Shown in pieces: positions 36,039 to 44,639 of a stretch of DNA of 64,000 bases; the first letter of the stretch is position 1; every line of letters starts with the position of its first letter. The notes beneath the pieces were generated by a model that saw only the letters and a list, made by a program, of their open reading frames with translations, was not told the origin of the DNA and ran no database searches. Origin of the DNA: an uncultured Collinsella sp. Lineage in GTDB: Bacteria; Actinomycetota; Coriobacteriia; Coriobacteriales; Coriobacteriaceae. The DNA lies in NCBI GenBank assembly GCA_949287065.1, contig CASEEV010000012.1, forward strand, positions 62,001 through 126,000, in the 5' to 3' direction. The translations under genes were made by a program, and so were the position numbers.

Positions 36039-37625
36039 ATGAAACGCAGCCCCGCCTGCTCGTTTATCCGTCACGCGCATTTGCGCCGCCCCGCTGTGTC
36101 CGTCATGCGACCGTGGACTCGCGCCGGCTTGGCTGGCGCCCTTGCCGCCGCCCTTGCCCTCGGCGGATGCGCTTTGCCCGCACGCGAAGGCTCCAGCCCC
36201 GGGTCCGACACAGGATCCGCCCCCGCCGGCTCAGCCCCTATCGAAGCCGCCGAGCCGGCATACGTTTACACCGCGCAGGACCTCACCGCCGGCATCGAGA
36301 CCGATGAGTCGACCTACGATGTCAAGGCCATCGACACGCACGCGCAGGACGCCGCCGATTTCTCGCTCCGGCTCTTCCAAGCCGAGCTCGGCCACGCGGG
36401 CAAAGCCGACACCAACACCCTGGTCTCACCGCTCTCGGTCTCGCGCGCGCTGGCGTTGCTCGCAAACGGCGCCGAGAACAGCACGCTCGCACAGCTCGAG
36501 GGCGCGCTCGGCATGAGCCGCGATGAGCTCAACGCGTTTCTCCCCGCCTATGAGCGGGCGCTTTCGCTCGAGCCCAACGCCCTCACCGGCTCCGACGACA
36601 CCTGGATCGACAGCCCGCTCGCCGCCGAACGGCCCCAGAAGGACAAGGGCAGCGACGCCGCCGAAGAGGGTTCCGGCACCTCGGACACCGAAGAGGCCCA
36701 GGCAAACAGCATGAGCGCCCAAGGCAAGGAGCTGCCGTTCACGCTGGCCGAGTCGCTTTGGATCAACAGCGCCTACCTCGACGAGATCAGCCCGAGCTTC
36801 CTCAAAACCAATGCCAGCACCTACGACGCGCAGGTGTTCAGCGCGCCCTTCGACGCCACGACCACCAAGGACGTCAACGCCTGGGTAAGCGACAAGACCG
36901 ACGGCATGATACGTAAGCTTCTCGCAAAGGACCCGAGCGCCAAAACGCGAATGTATCTTGTGAGCGCGCTTGCCTTTGACGCACATTGGCAGACGCCCTA
37001 CGACGAGGAGAACATCGACGAGGGCGCAACCTTTACCTCCGCAAGCGGCGACGAGCAGCCCGTGCGGCTCATGCGCTCGACCGAGCACATCTACCTTGAG
37101 GACGACGGCGCCACGGGCTTTGTCAAATCCTACGAGGACGGCCTCTTCTCGTTTGTGGCTCTGCTCCCCGAGGAAGGCACCTCGGTGCGCGACTACGCGG
37201 CGAGCCTCACCGGCGAGTACGTGAGCGAGCTGCTCGAAAACGCTACGTATTGCGACGTGAAGGCCGGCCTCCCGTCGTTTACGCTCGACTACACGGCGCA
37301 CGCCAAGGAGGCCCTGCAGGACCTCGGGGTAACCGACGCCTTTGACGCCAAGACGGCCGACCTTACCGGCATCGCCGAGAAGGGCGGGCTCTTTGTGAGC
37401 GACGTCACGCACAAGACCCACATCACCGTGGACGAGAAGGGCACCGAGGCTGCCGCAGCCACGGGAATCGGCGTGAGCGAAGCCTCGGCAAACGCGGAGG
37501 AAGAGGAGCCCAAAGAGGTCGTTCTCGACCGGCCGTTTGTGTACCTGATCGTCGACAACCAGAACAACCTGCCCATCTTCATCGGCACGATGGAGACCAT
37601 GGAAGGGCAGGTAGCCGAGAAGTAA
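36039..37625 (+). CDS. Serpin-family protease inhibitor lipoprotein
   Basis: Serpins trap serine or cysteine proteases through a flexible reactive loop. The 528-aa protein has a long signal with lipobox LGGC (Cys 44), so it is anchored outside the membrane. Serpin landmarks are NTLVSPLSVSRALALLANGA, VSALAFDAHWQTPYDEENI, VDEKGTEAAAATGIG (hinge near 464-478, small residues as in inhibitory serpins) and RPFVYLIVDNQNNLPIFIG at the C-terminus. An acidic low-complexity insert is seen at about 185-235. The loop between hinge and RPF is long and Glu-rich, so the target-specifying residue is unclear. GAGGAGGCTCCCC precedes the ATG. It could inhibit host or bacterial gut proteases (inference). Confidence 0.92.
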   Translation: MKRSPACSFIRHAHLRRPAVSVMRPWTRAGLAGALAAALALGGCALPAREGSSPGSDTGSAPAGSAPIEAAEPAYVYTAQDLTAGIETDESTYDVKAIDTHAQDAADFSLRLFQAELGHAGKADTNTLVSPLSVSRALALLANGAENSTLAQLEGALGMSRDELNAFLPAYERALSLEPNALTGSDDTWIDSPLAAERPQKDKGSDAAEEGSGTSDTEEAQANSMSAQGKELPFTLAESLWINSAYLDEISPSFLKTNASTYDAQVFSAPFDATTTKDVNAWVSDKTDGMIRKLLAKDPSAKTRMYLVSALAFDAHWQTPYDEENIDEGATFTSASGDEQPVRLMRSTEHIYLEDDGATGFVKSYEDGLFSFVALLPEEGTSVRDYAASLTGEYVSELLENATYCDVKAGLPSFTLDYTAHAKEALQDLGVTDAFDAKTADLTGIAEKGGLFVSDVTHKTHITVDEKGTEAAAATGIGVSEASANAEEEEPKEVVLDRPFVYLIVDNQNNLPIFIGTMETMEGQVAEK

Positions 37626-37718
37626 GACGAGCGACCGGGATGCGGACCCGGGAGCGAGCCCAGGATTGAATCTGGAAGCGAGCCTGAGACAATCCGCGGT
37701 AAAAGGGCGCCGCACAAA

Positions 37719-37886
37719 CGCCACGGTACCGACAATCTCCAGCGACCGACGCCACGGTACCGACACTCTCCAGCGACCGACGCCACGGTACCGACACTTC
37801 GAGCCCCTTTTTTGTCGGAATCGTGGCGTGGATGGAACTGCCTCCCATTTCTTGAACATGAAAACGGACGTCCAAGAAATGGGAGG
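37719..37886. repeat. Tandem 31-bp repeat plus two hairpins
   Basis: Two full copies and one partial copy of a 31-bp unit (CGCCACGGTACCGACA plus TCTCCAGCGACCGA) start at 37719, 37750 and 37781. The third is matched by an inverted TGTCGG-AAT-CGTGGCG at 37813-37828 around a T-rich loop. Then CCTCCCATTTCTTG (37841-37854) and CAAGAAATGGGAGG (37873-37886) form a perfect 14-bp stem with an 18-nt loop. No gene is visible in this 334-bp gap between convergent serpin and aldo-keto reductase genes. Confidence 0.75.
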
Positions 37887-37934
37887 TTCTCATAAGTCTA
37901 TAAACCTGCAATGCGCCTGCGTCTCGAGCACCCG

Positions 37935-37958
37935 TTAAGCGGGGCGCGATACCCCGCT
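37935..37958 (-). terminator. Hairpin after aldo-keto reductase gene
   Basis: On the minus strand GCGGGG and CCCCGC pair around TATCGCG-like loop sequence, followed only by TTAACGGG, so termination strength is doubtful. Confidence 0.4.
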
Positions 37959-37959
37959 C

Positions 37960-39096
37960 CTACCCGGCGAGCTTCTCGGCAAAGTCAGCGAGCGCGCCGG
38001 GAATGTCGATGCCCTGCGGGCACACGGCGGCGCAGGAGCCGCAACCGACGCAGGCGCTCGGCTGCTTGTCCTCGGGGAAGGTCGAGAGCACCATCGGCGC
38101 GATAAAGTCGCCCTTTCCCGTGAGCAGGTACTGGTTGTACAGCTCCAGAAGGCGCGGAATGTCGAGGCCCTGCGGGCAATGCGGCGTGCAGTAGTGGCAG
38201 GCCGTGCACGGCACCGTCTGCTTGCCGAGCATGTCGGACGCCACGCCGAGAAGCGCGCCCATCTCCTCGTTGCCGAGCGGCTTGTCCTCCTCGAACGTGG
38301 CGATGTTCTCCTTGAGCTGGTCGAAGTTCGACATGCCGGAGAGCGTCACGCACACCTCGGGCAACGTCTGCAAGAAGCGGAACGCCCACTCTGCCATGCT
38401 CGCCTCGGGACGCAGGGCGCGCAGGCGCTCCTCGTGAGCTGCGTCAAGGGTTGCGAGCTTGCCGCCGCGCACCGGCTCCATAACCCACACGGGCAGGTGG
38501 TACTCGTTCAAGAGCTCGATCTTGCCCTTGGCGTTCTGGAACTCCCAATCGAGCCAGTTGAGCTGGATCTGGCAGAACTCCATATGCTCGCCGTACTTCT
38601 CGAGAAAACGCCGCATAACCGGAATATCGCCGTGGGCGGAGAAGCCCAGATGGCGGATCTTGCCGGCGGCCTTTTGCTCGAGCAGGTAGGCCATGATGCC
38701 GTGGCGCTCGTCGAGGTAGTCGTCGATGTTTTTCTCGCACACGTTGTGGATGAGGTAGAAGTCGAAGTACTCGACCTGGAGCTTCTCGAGCTGCTTGTTG
38801 AAGATCTCGACGACCTTGTCCATGTTGGCGAGGTCGTAGCCCGGGAACTTGGTCGCCAGGTAGAAGCTCTCGCGCGGGTAGTCCTTGAGAACCTCGCCCA
38901 TCACGGTCTCGGACGTGCCGCCGTGGTAGCCCCAGGCGGTGTCGTAGTAGTTGACGCCCTTCTCCATGGCATAGGCCACCATGTCGCGCGTGGCCTGCTC
39001 GTCGATCTTGGCGTCGTCGCCGTCTACGAGCGGCAGGCGCATGCAGCCCATGCCCAGCGCCGAAAGCCTCAGTCCTTTGAAATCCTTGTAGAGCAT
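37960..39096 (-). CDS. Aldo-keto reductase with C-terminal ferredoxin domain
   Basis: The 378-aa protein has an AKR TIM-barrel (GMGCMRLPL, YYDTAWGYHGGTSETVMGEVL, FYLATKFPGY, YFDFYLIHNV, HLGFSAHG) followed by two iron-sulfur motifs, CTACHYCTPHCP (about 298-309) and CVGCGSCAAVCP (about 352-363). This fusion is frequent in anaerobes and couples NAD(P)H-linked carbonyl chemistry to an electron-transfer domain; the substrate is unknown. GAGAGGGGACGT precedes ATG 39096. Confidence 0.92.
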   Translation of the reverse strand: MLYKDFKGLRLSALGMGCMRLPLVDGDDAKIDEQATRDMVAYAMEKGVNYYDTAWGYHGGTSETVMGEVLKDYPRESFYLATKFPGYDLANMDKVVEIFNKQLEKLQVEYFDFYLIHNVCEKNIDDYLDERHGIMAYLLEQKAAGKIRHLGFSAHGDIPVMRRFLEKYGEHMEFCQIQLNWLDWEFQNAKGKIELLNEYHLPVWVMEPVRGGKLATLDAAHEERLRALRPEASMAEWAFRFLQTLPEVCVTLSGMSNFDQLKENIATFEEDKPLGNEEMGALLGVASDMLGKQTVPCTACHYCTPHCPQGLDIPRLLELYNQYLLTGKGDFIAPMVLSTFPEDKQPSACVGCGSCAAVCPQGIDIPGALADFAEKLAG

Positions 39097-39242
39097 ACGT
39101 CCCCTCTCTCAACCGCGCCGGCACGGTACGCGCAAGACGCGCGGCGCAGAGCCTCGAAGGCAACAGCCGAAACGTCCCGCCCGTAGCGCGAGCGCTCTTT
39201 TCGATAATTATAAATGCCGCCTGGGCCGTGCGGGCACGCGTG

Positions 39243-40487
39243 CTAACCCAGCACGCCAACGATCACCACGACGAGAGCCACGGCCACGATCACGGCAACG
39301 AGCGCCATGCCCAAACGGGCGCGCTGGGCGCGCGTGCGATCGCGCACGCCTTGCTCTTCTTCGGCCAGGCGGTCGACCTTGCCCTGCAGGTCCCGGCGCG
39401 CTGCCTTGTCGGCCGCGATCTGCTCCACGAGCTGACCGGCGACCTCGGGATGGGCGTGAATGTCCTCGGTCTCGTCGAGCGCCTTTTGCGCATCGTCGGC
39501 GCGCTGGTTGGCTTCCTTCTCGTCGCGCTCGCGGTCGCGTTGGTCGCGCTTCTTGGCGGCAATGTCCTCCTCCACCGAGCGCTGACGCCGATCGGCCACT
39601 TTGCGGGCGGCGTCGAGCGAGGCGCGCGCCTGCTCGCTCGCGATCTCGACGTCGCGATAGGCAGCCTCGGCCTCCTCGACCGGCTTGCGCGCCTCGGCAA
39701 CCCGCTCCTCGGCGGCGGCGATGGTCTTCTCCGACATTTCGGTGGCACGGGGCAGGTCGGTCGTCGCCTTGTTGAGCGCGGCGGCGGCGTCGGATATTTT
39801 GAGCTGAATCTCCTCGCCCTTCACGCTGTAAGCGGCGGAATTAGCCGAGGGGTTGCGCTGGATCTCGGCGTACTCGGCCTTGAGGCGCTGCAGGTCGGCC
39901 GAGGCAGTCTCGAGCGTTTTCTTGGCGGCGGTAACCGTGCGCTCGCGCTGGGCGCGGGCGGCGTCGAGCTGGAGCTGGACCTCCTCCAAGCGCGTGCGTG
40001 TGATGTCGAGGGCCTCGGCGGCGCTCTTCTCGCGCGCGCGGGCCTCGTCGCAAGCCTCTTTCAGGCGCTTCTCGGTCTCGGCGTCCTCGTCGATCATGGT
40101 CTTGAGCTTTTGCTCCAGACCGGCGAGCTCGTCGGCGAGCATCTCGGAAGCCACGCGAGCGGCCGAGGCGTCCTTCTGCGCCGCGTCACGGGCAGAAGCG
40201 TACTCGGCCACGAGCTTGTCGTAGTTCTTCTCCACATCGCGGCGACGCTCGAGATCCCGCTCGGCGACGGCGATCCGCTCGTCCAGGGCGTCGAGTTTGT
40301 CGCGCGCCTCAACATGGGCCCGGTGCGCGGCGTTGACCTCGCGCACCGCAGAGACACCGTGCTTGAAGACCGAGCCGACGGCGTTGGCGACATCGGCCAT
40401 TTCCGACATAGACGGCGGAGTCGGCGCCTTGCTGTCGTGCGCCCTGATCTCCTTGTCGGCAGTTGTCCGCTTGTCGTTGCTCTCCAT
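39243..40487 (-). CDS. Tail-anchored coiled-coil protein, 414 aa
   Basis: Almost the whole protein (about 60-380) is heptad-rich coiled coil of Ala, Glu, Lys, Arg and Leu. A single C-terminal membrane segment (MALVAVIVAVALVVVIVGVLG) ends the chain, with no signal peptide, so it is probably anchored in the cytoplasmic membrane with the coiled coil in the cytoplasm. ATG 40487 follows AAGGAGTGGCTG and was preferred to a 90-residue longer frame that lacks a ribosome site and lies over the box element at 40717-40842. I do not recognise a named family; a structural or envelope-organising role is only a guess. Confidence 0.8.
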   Translation of the reverse strand: MESNDKRTTADKEIRAHDSKAPTPPSMSEMADVANAVGSVFKHGVSAVREVNAAHRAHVEARDKLDALDERIAVAERDLERRRDVEKNYDKLVAEYASARDAAQKDASAARVASEMLADELAGLEQKLKTMIDEDAETEKRLKEACDEARAREKSAAEALDITRTRLEEVQLQLDAARAQRERTVTAAKKTLETASADLQRLKAEYAEIQRNPSANSAAYSVKGEEIQLKISDAAAALNKATTDLPRATEMSEKTIAAAEERVAEARKPVEEAEAAYRDVEIASEQARASLDAARKVADRRQRSVEEDIAAKKRDQRDRERDEKEANQRADDAQKALDETEDIHAHPEVAGQLVEQIAADKAARRDLQGKVDRLAEEEQGVRDRTRAQRARLGMALVAVIVAVALVVVIVGVLG

Positions 40488-40716
40488 CAGCCACTCCTTC
40501 GCAAAGGCTGAGTCATCGGTTGAGGCCGTTTCCCTATCGTACGACAACAGCGCCCGCCGCGTGTGGGGTCTCTGTGAGCCATCGGTAATTTGACATGAAT
40601 GTAACCTCTCGCATGGCACATGGGCACGAGGTTGTCCCGAGCACGTGCCGCTGCCGGTCGCGACACCCGCCGCGCGCCAGAGCACGTCCCAAGCCTCCGA
40701 GCCGCCCGCACCCGCC

Positions 40717-40842
40717 AAGATTACGCACTTCTCCGCATGCGCAGCCAGATTACGCATCGCAACGGAGCTATCAGCCGTTTGGCCCCTATAGTTCCGGCGA
40801 TCTGCGTAATCTCAGGGTTTATCAGGCCGTTTGCGTAATCTT
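40717..40842. repeat. Four-box AGATTACGCA element
   Basis: AAGATTACGCA (40717-40727) and AGATTACGCA (40747-40756) face TGCGTAATCT (40803-40812) and TGCGTAATCTT (40832-40842). The forward pair is 30 bp apart and the reverse pair 29 bp, so the 126-bp element is a nested inverted repeat. It occupies the 415-bp gene-free region 40488-40902, whose remaining sequence holds nothing else I recognise. Confidence 0.75.
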
Positions 40843-40902
40843 TGCAGCCCGCTTCCCGCAAGCCGGCCTCTGTGCCGATCCGCCGCAGCCGAAGAGGCGC
40901 GA

Positions 40903-41799
40903 TCAGGCAAACTCGCTCGTGGCGAGAACCACGGCCTCCTCCACGCTGTCGGTGATCTGCATAAGGGACGGGTCGAGCTCGGAGATGTTGCCCGACTCCT
41001 TGACGGTGCCGTTGATCCAGTCAAAGAGGCCACCCCAGTACTCGGTGCCCACGAGCGCCACGGGCACGCGCGTCACCTTGTGCGTCTGCACAAGCGTGAG
41101 AAGCTCGAACAGCTCGTCCAGGGTGCCGAAGCCGCCGGGAAAAACGATGGCGCCGCTCGAGTACTTCACGAACATGGTCTTGCGCACGAAGAAGTACCGG
41201 AACGTCATGCCGAGGTTTACCCACTCGTTCATGCGCTGCTCGTGCGGCAGCTCGATGCCGAGCCCCACCGACACGCCGCCTTGCTCGCAGGCGCCGCGGT
41301 TGGCAGCCTCCATGATGCCGGGGCCGCCGCCCGTGATAACCGCGAGCCCCTGCTCGGCGAGAAGCGCGCCCGCTTGGCGCGCCGCCGCGTACATCGGATC
41401 GCCCGGCTCCGTGCGCGCCGACCCGAACACCGAGACGGCGGGCCCGAGCTCGGCGAGGGCGCCGAAGCCGTCGACGAACTCGGCCTGGATGCGCAGCACA
41501 CGCCAGGGGTCCATGTGAAGCCAGTCGGTAGGGCCCTCGGGCGCGAGCAGGTTGGCGTACGTGTTGTCGGTCGGGATCATGCGTCCGCGCATGAGCACCG
41601 GGCCGCGGTGATAGGTGTGCTTCGCCTCGCGCATGTCGGGGGCAGGAGCGTGCACGCGGGCGTCGCTGTTCTCAAGCGCGGCCCCGCTCTCAGGCGCGGC
41701 GCTGTCGTGCGCGCCGCTCTTCTCGCTCGCCTCTCTCTTCTCGCCCATAAAGCTTTTCTCGTCTACACCGCTCTTCTCATCCGGCAGTTTTGCGTCCAT
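40903..41799 (-). CDS. LOG family (TIGR00730) Rossmann-fold protein
   Basis: LOG-type enzymes hydrolyse nucleoside 5'-monophosphates to base and ribose phosphate. The signatures GGGPGIMEAANRGA and FPGGFGTLDELFE are both intact, and VSVFGSAR marks the nucleotide fold. The 298-aa protein has an N-terminal charged extension of about 60 residues (DEKS and SEKS repeats) before MIPTDNTYANLL. GAAGGGATCTTTCT precedes ATG 41799. The physiological substrate in bacteria without cytokinins is uncertain. Confidence 0.9.
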   Translation of the reverse strand: MDAKLPDEKSGVDEKSFMGEKREASEKSGAHDSAAPESGAALENSDARVHAPAPDMREAKHTYHRGPVLMRGRMIPTDNTYANLLAPEGPTDWLHMDPWRVLRIQAEFVDGFGALAELGPAVSVFGSARTEPGDPMYAAARQAGALLAEQGLAVITGGGPGIMEAANRGACEQGGVSVGLGIELPHEQRMNEWVNLGMTFRYFFVRKTMFVKYSSGAIVFPGGFGTLDELFELLTLVQTHKVTRVPVALVGTEYWGGLFDWINGTVKESGNISELDPSLMQITDSVEEAVVLATSEFA

Positions 41800-41987
41800 A
41801 GAAAGATCCCTTCGCCAGCGGCCACCCATGCGGTCGCACTTGACAGCAAGCAGCAAGCTCAGATACCACCATGGTACCCGCGGCGCCCCTTCCCCTACCG
41901 CCGCCTCACGTCAGGAGTGCGTTAGCACGGCGCATGGGCATGCCGGCAGCCGCCATTATCGCCGGGACGCTCGGCGCAGCCGCCAAA

Positions 41988-42091
41988 GTTCTACGCAAAC
42001 GCGAACGCTTGACGCATCCGCGAACGCTTACGGGCTAAAATCGGCCTCTATGCGTTCGCACTTGCGTCAAGCGTTCGTAGATGCGTAGAAC
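41988..42091. repeat. 104-bp hairpin repeat, copy 1
   Basis: The element begins GTTCTACGCA and ends TGCGTAGAAC. Inside, CGAACGCTTGACGCA and GCGAACGC pair with GCGTTCGC and TGCGTCAAGCGTTCG around a 24-nt loop, giving one long hairpin with small symmetric bulges. Copy 2 at 43052-43155 differs at one base. It lies in the 330-bp gap before the XRE gene, where I see no gene. Confidence 0.88.
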
Positions 42092-42129
42092 TCGCGGGCG
42101 AATCCGTGGGGTGCGGCAGGCGTGGCGCT

Positions 42130-42861
42130 CTAGCGTTTCTCGTTGACCAGCCCCTCTTGACGGCGTCGCTGAGCATACAACTCCCAAAGCGCCGCAGCAG
42201 CAGCAATTATTACTGCGATAAGCACATACTCCGCCGGCTCATCGAGCTCTCCGGAAATCGCCCAGGCAGCAAGACACGTGAACCCCATCGTCAGAAGCTG
42301 CGCAGCGCCCCAGTGACGAACGGCAAGACGCCCCAAACGGGCAAGCGGAACCCCTACCAGATCCCCGTCTTTACGGAGAACCTTCTCGTCAAAATAAGTC
42401 TCGAGAAAACTTGCCAGAGCGATCGAATCGCGGATGTTGTGACGCTTCTGCACCCGCTGCGCCACCGATGCGAAGGCCAGAGACGCTCCGACAAGCGAAA
42501 ACGTAATCGCTGTTATGACCGTTGAACTTTCCAGGGAGTCCCCCATGCGCGCGAGAATAAAGAAATACGCGACGGTCTCGAAAACGAAGCTGAGAATCGT
42601 ATAGAGGCCCAGATCCGCTAAATCGGCATCCGCTTGTTCGACGATGAGGGGCGCAGACTCGCCGAGAAGCTCGGAGATCGTGACGTCAAGAGCCTCAGCA
42701 ACAAGCGGCAGGCTCTCAACATCGGGCAGCGTGCGGGCGCATTCCCAGTTGCTTACCGTTTGCCTCGACACGTAGCAGAGCTTCGCCAGATCGCTTTGCG
42801 ACAGGCCCGCGCGCAGCCGCAGCTCGCGTATGCGCGCACCAAGCAGCATAACCTTCGCCAT
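42130..42861 (-). CDS. XRE-family HTH protein with membrane domain
   Basis: The 243-aa protein has an N-terminal XRE helix-turn-helix (ARIRELRLRAGLSQSDLAKLCYVSRQTVSNWECARTLPDVESLPLVAEALDVTISELLG, about 7-65) and then about four hydrophobic segments, so it is a membrane-bound putative regulator. The signal it senses is unknown. GGGGAGGCGAGGGTGCC precedes ATG 42861; ATG at the fifth codon is an alternative. Base composition is a little lower in GC than the neighbours. It is flanked in direct orientation by two near-identical 104-bp hairpin repeats. Confidence 0.87.
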   Translation of the reverse strand: MAKVMLLGARIRELRLRAGLSQSDLAKLCYVSRQTVSNWECARTLPDVESLPLVAEALDVTISELLGESAPLIVEQADADLADLGLYTILSFVFETVAYFFILARMGDSLESSTVITAITFSLVGASLAFASVAQRVQKRHNIRDSIALASFLETYFDEKVLRKDGDLVGVPLARLGRLAVRHWGAAQLLTMGFTCLAAWAISGELDEPAEYVLIAVIIAAAAALWELYAQRRRQEGLVNEKR

Positions 42862-43051
42862 GGCACCCTCGCCTCCCCGAAGCACCGGCTCCCGGCAGCC
42901 TCTCTGCTTCTAGGCTACCCCGGACGAGGCGCAGCCGCACCGTCGATTTTGTCCCGTGCATCGTTTACCCAGCTCAGAGTGCTTGTCAAAGTGCTTTGAC
43001 ATACGCGCTCCGCCAGCTGCCTGGGCCGGAGCATCCCGAGCCGCCGCCCGT

Positions 43052-43155
43052 GTTCTACGCAAACGCGAACGCTTGACGCATCCGCGAACGCTTACGGGCT
43101 AAAATCGGCCTCTATGCGTTCGCACTTGCGTCAAGCGTTCGTAGATGCGCAGAAC
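43052..43155. repeat. 104-bp hairpin repeat, copy 2
   Basis: This copy is identical to 41988-42091 except for T to C near the right end (TGCGCAGAAC). Similarity stops at the terminal GTTC and GAAC, apart from a shared TCGC just outside the right end. The gap 42862-43290 contains this element and the tgt terminator and no gene. Confidence 0.88.
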
Positions 43156-43245
43156 TCGCAGGGCACGGGTCGCGCAAGGACAGAGGGCGCGACAGGTGCG
43201 GCGAACACGGTCGGCGGGCTCGTGCGCGGCAGACGAGAACGTCGC

Positions 43246-43278
43246 ATATAAGGGGCGTCGCACGGCCGCGACGCCCCC
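43246..43278 (-). terminator. Terminator after tgt
   Basis: On the minus strand GGGGGCGTCGCG pairs with TGCGACGCCCC, followed by TTATAT. Confidence 0.7.
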
Positions 43279-43290
43279 ATCCAGATGAGC

Positions 43291-44430
43291 TTAATAGTCC
43301 TGCGCGGCGGGGCTTGCCATCCACGCGTCGACGAAGTCGGCGTAGGTGCCGTCGATGATGGCGGCGCGCGCTTGCTTCATGAGGTCCAGCAGATAGTAGA
43401 TGTTGTGCATCGAAAGCAGGATGCCGCCGAGCATCTCCTTGGTCGTGACCATATGGCGAATGTGCGCGCGCATATAGCCGCCCGTGCACACCGGGCAGGT
43501 GCACTTGGGATCGATCGGACGGTCGTCGCGCGCGAACTTGGCGTTGCGGAAGTTCAGGCGCCCCTCGCTCGAGAACGCCGTGCCCATGCGCCCCGTGCGC
43601 GTGGGCAGCACACAGTCGAACATGTCGATACCGCATGCCACGCCGCGCACGAGCGTGGTGGGGTTGCCCACGCCCATGAGGTAGCGCGGCTTGCTCCGCG
43701 GCATGTATTCGGACGCCAGCGGCGCGAGCGTCTCGAACATGGTCTCGTGGCTCTCGCCCACCGAGTAGCCGCCGATACCGTACCCCGGAAAGTCGCCGCA
43801 CTCCTCGAGGTGCTTGAGCGAGCGCAAACGCAGGTCGAGGTGCATGCCGCCCTGCACGATGCCAAAGAGCGCCTGGTCGGGGCGGGTATGCGCTTTGTAG
43901 CAGCGCTCCGCCCACATGCTCGACAGCTCCACCGCACGCTCCACGTACGCGCGCGTGGCCGGGTAGCCGGGGCACTGGTCGAGCTGCATGCAAATATCGG
44001 AGCCCAGCTTCTGAGCGATGGCCATGTTGTCCTCGGGCGTCCAGAACACGTGGGAGCCGTCGTAGTCGGTGGCAATAAAGCGCACGCCGTCGTCGGTGAG
44101 CTTGACCGCATCGTTGTGGCTGAACACCTGGAACCCGCCGGAGTCAGTCAGGATCGGCCCGTGCCAGTTCATGAAGCGGTGCAGGCCGCCCATCTCGTCG
44201 ATAAGGTCGGCGCCCGGACGCATGGCCAGGTGATACGTGTTGGAAAGCACGATCTGCGCGCCCAGGTCGCGGACCGTCTCCCACGGAACGCCCTTGACCG
44301 TGGCGCGCGTGCCCACCGGCATAAAGATGGGCGTCTCGATGTCGCCGTGCGGCGTATGCAGCACGCCGGCACGCGCGTGCGTCTTGGGGTCCTCCGCCAC
44401 GATATCGTAGGTGAAGAGCTTCTGGTCCAT
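43291..44430 (-). CDS. tgt: tRNA-guanine transglycosylase Tgt
   Basis: Tgt exchanges guanine-34 of GUN-anticodon tRNAs for preQ1 in queuosine synthesis. Landmarks are MPVGTRATVKGV, LSNTYHLAMRPG, TDSGGFQVFS with the catalytic Asp region, FGIVQGGMHLDLR, GYGIGGYSVGE, YLMGVG, CVLPTRTGRMG and the zinc site CTCPVC...H. Length 379 aa is typical. ATG 44430 follows GAGAAACGGACTGCCC; an ATG six codons upstream is possible. No queA or tadA neighbour is visible. Confidence 0.95.
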   Translation of the reverse strand: MDQKLFTYDIVAEDPKTHARAGVLHTPHGDIETPIFMPVGTRATVKGVPWETVRDLGAQIVLSNTYHLAMRPGADLIDEMGGLHRFMNWHGPILTDSGGFQVFSHNDAVKLTDDGVRFIATDYDGSHVFWTPEDNMAIAQKLGSDICMQLDQCPGYPATRAYVERAVELSSMWAERCYKAHTRPDQALFGIVQGGMHLDLRLRSLKHLEECGDFPGYGIGGYSVGESHETMFETLAPLASEYMPRSKPRYLMGVGNPTTLVRGVACGIDMFDCVLPTRTGRMGTAFSSEGRLNFRNAKFARDDRPIDPKCTCPVCTGGYMRAHIRHMVTTKEMLGGILLSMHNIYYLLDLMKQARAAIIDGTYADFVDAWMASPAAQDY

Positions 44431-44639
44431 GGGCAGTCCGTTTCTCAAGTAAGCGCCGGGCGAGAAGAGCAGCAGGGCAGCCCATCCCGCAGGTCAACAA
44501 AGCCGCAAGCAAACCGGACCGCGCACGAGGCGCCCGGCACATATGCGGCACGCAGGTCGTTTCGGCTTACCAGTATAGCGGCAACCGCCCCGTCCTCAGA
44601 TACCACATGAGCGCAGGCACCTCTTCCCACGTGCAGCCC

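Noticed and set aside
37719-37800. CRISPR array
   Set aside because: The 31-bp units are directly abutting with no spacers, only two and a half copies exist, and no cas gene is near.
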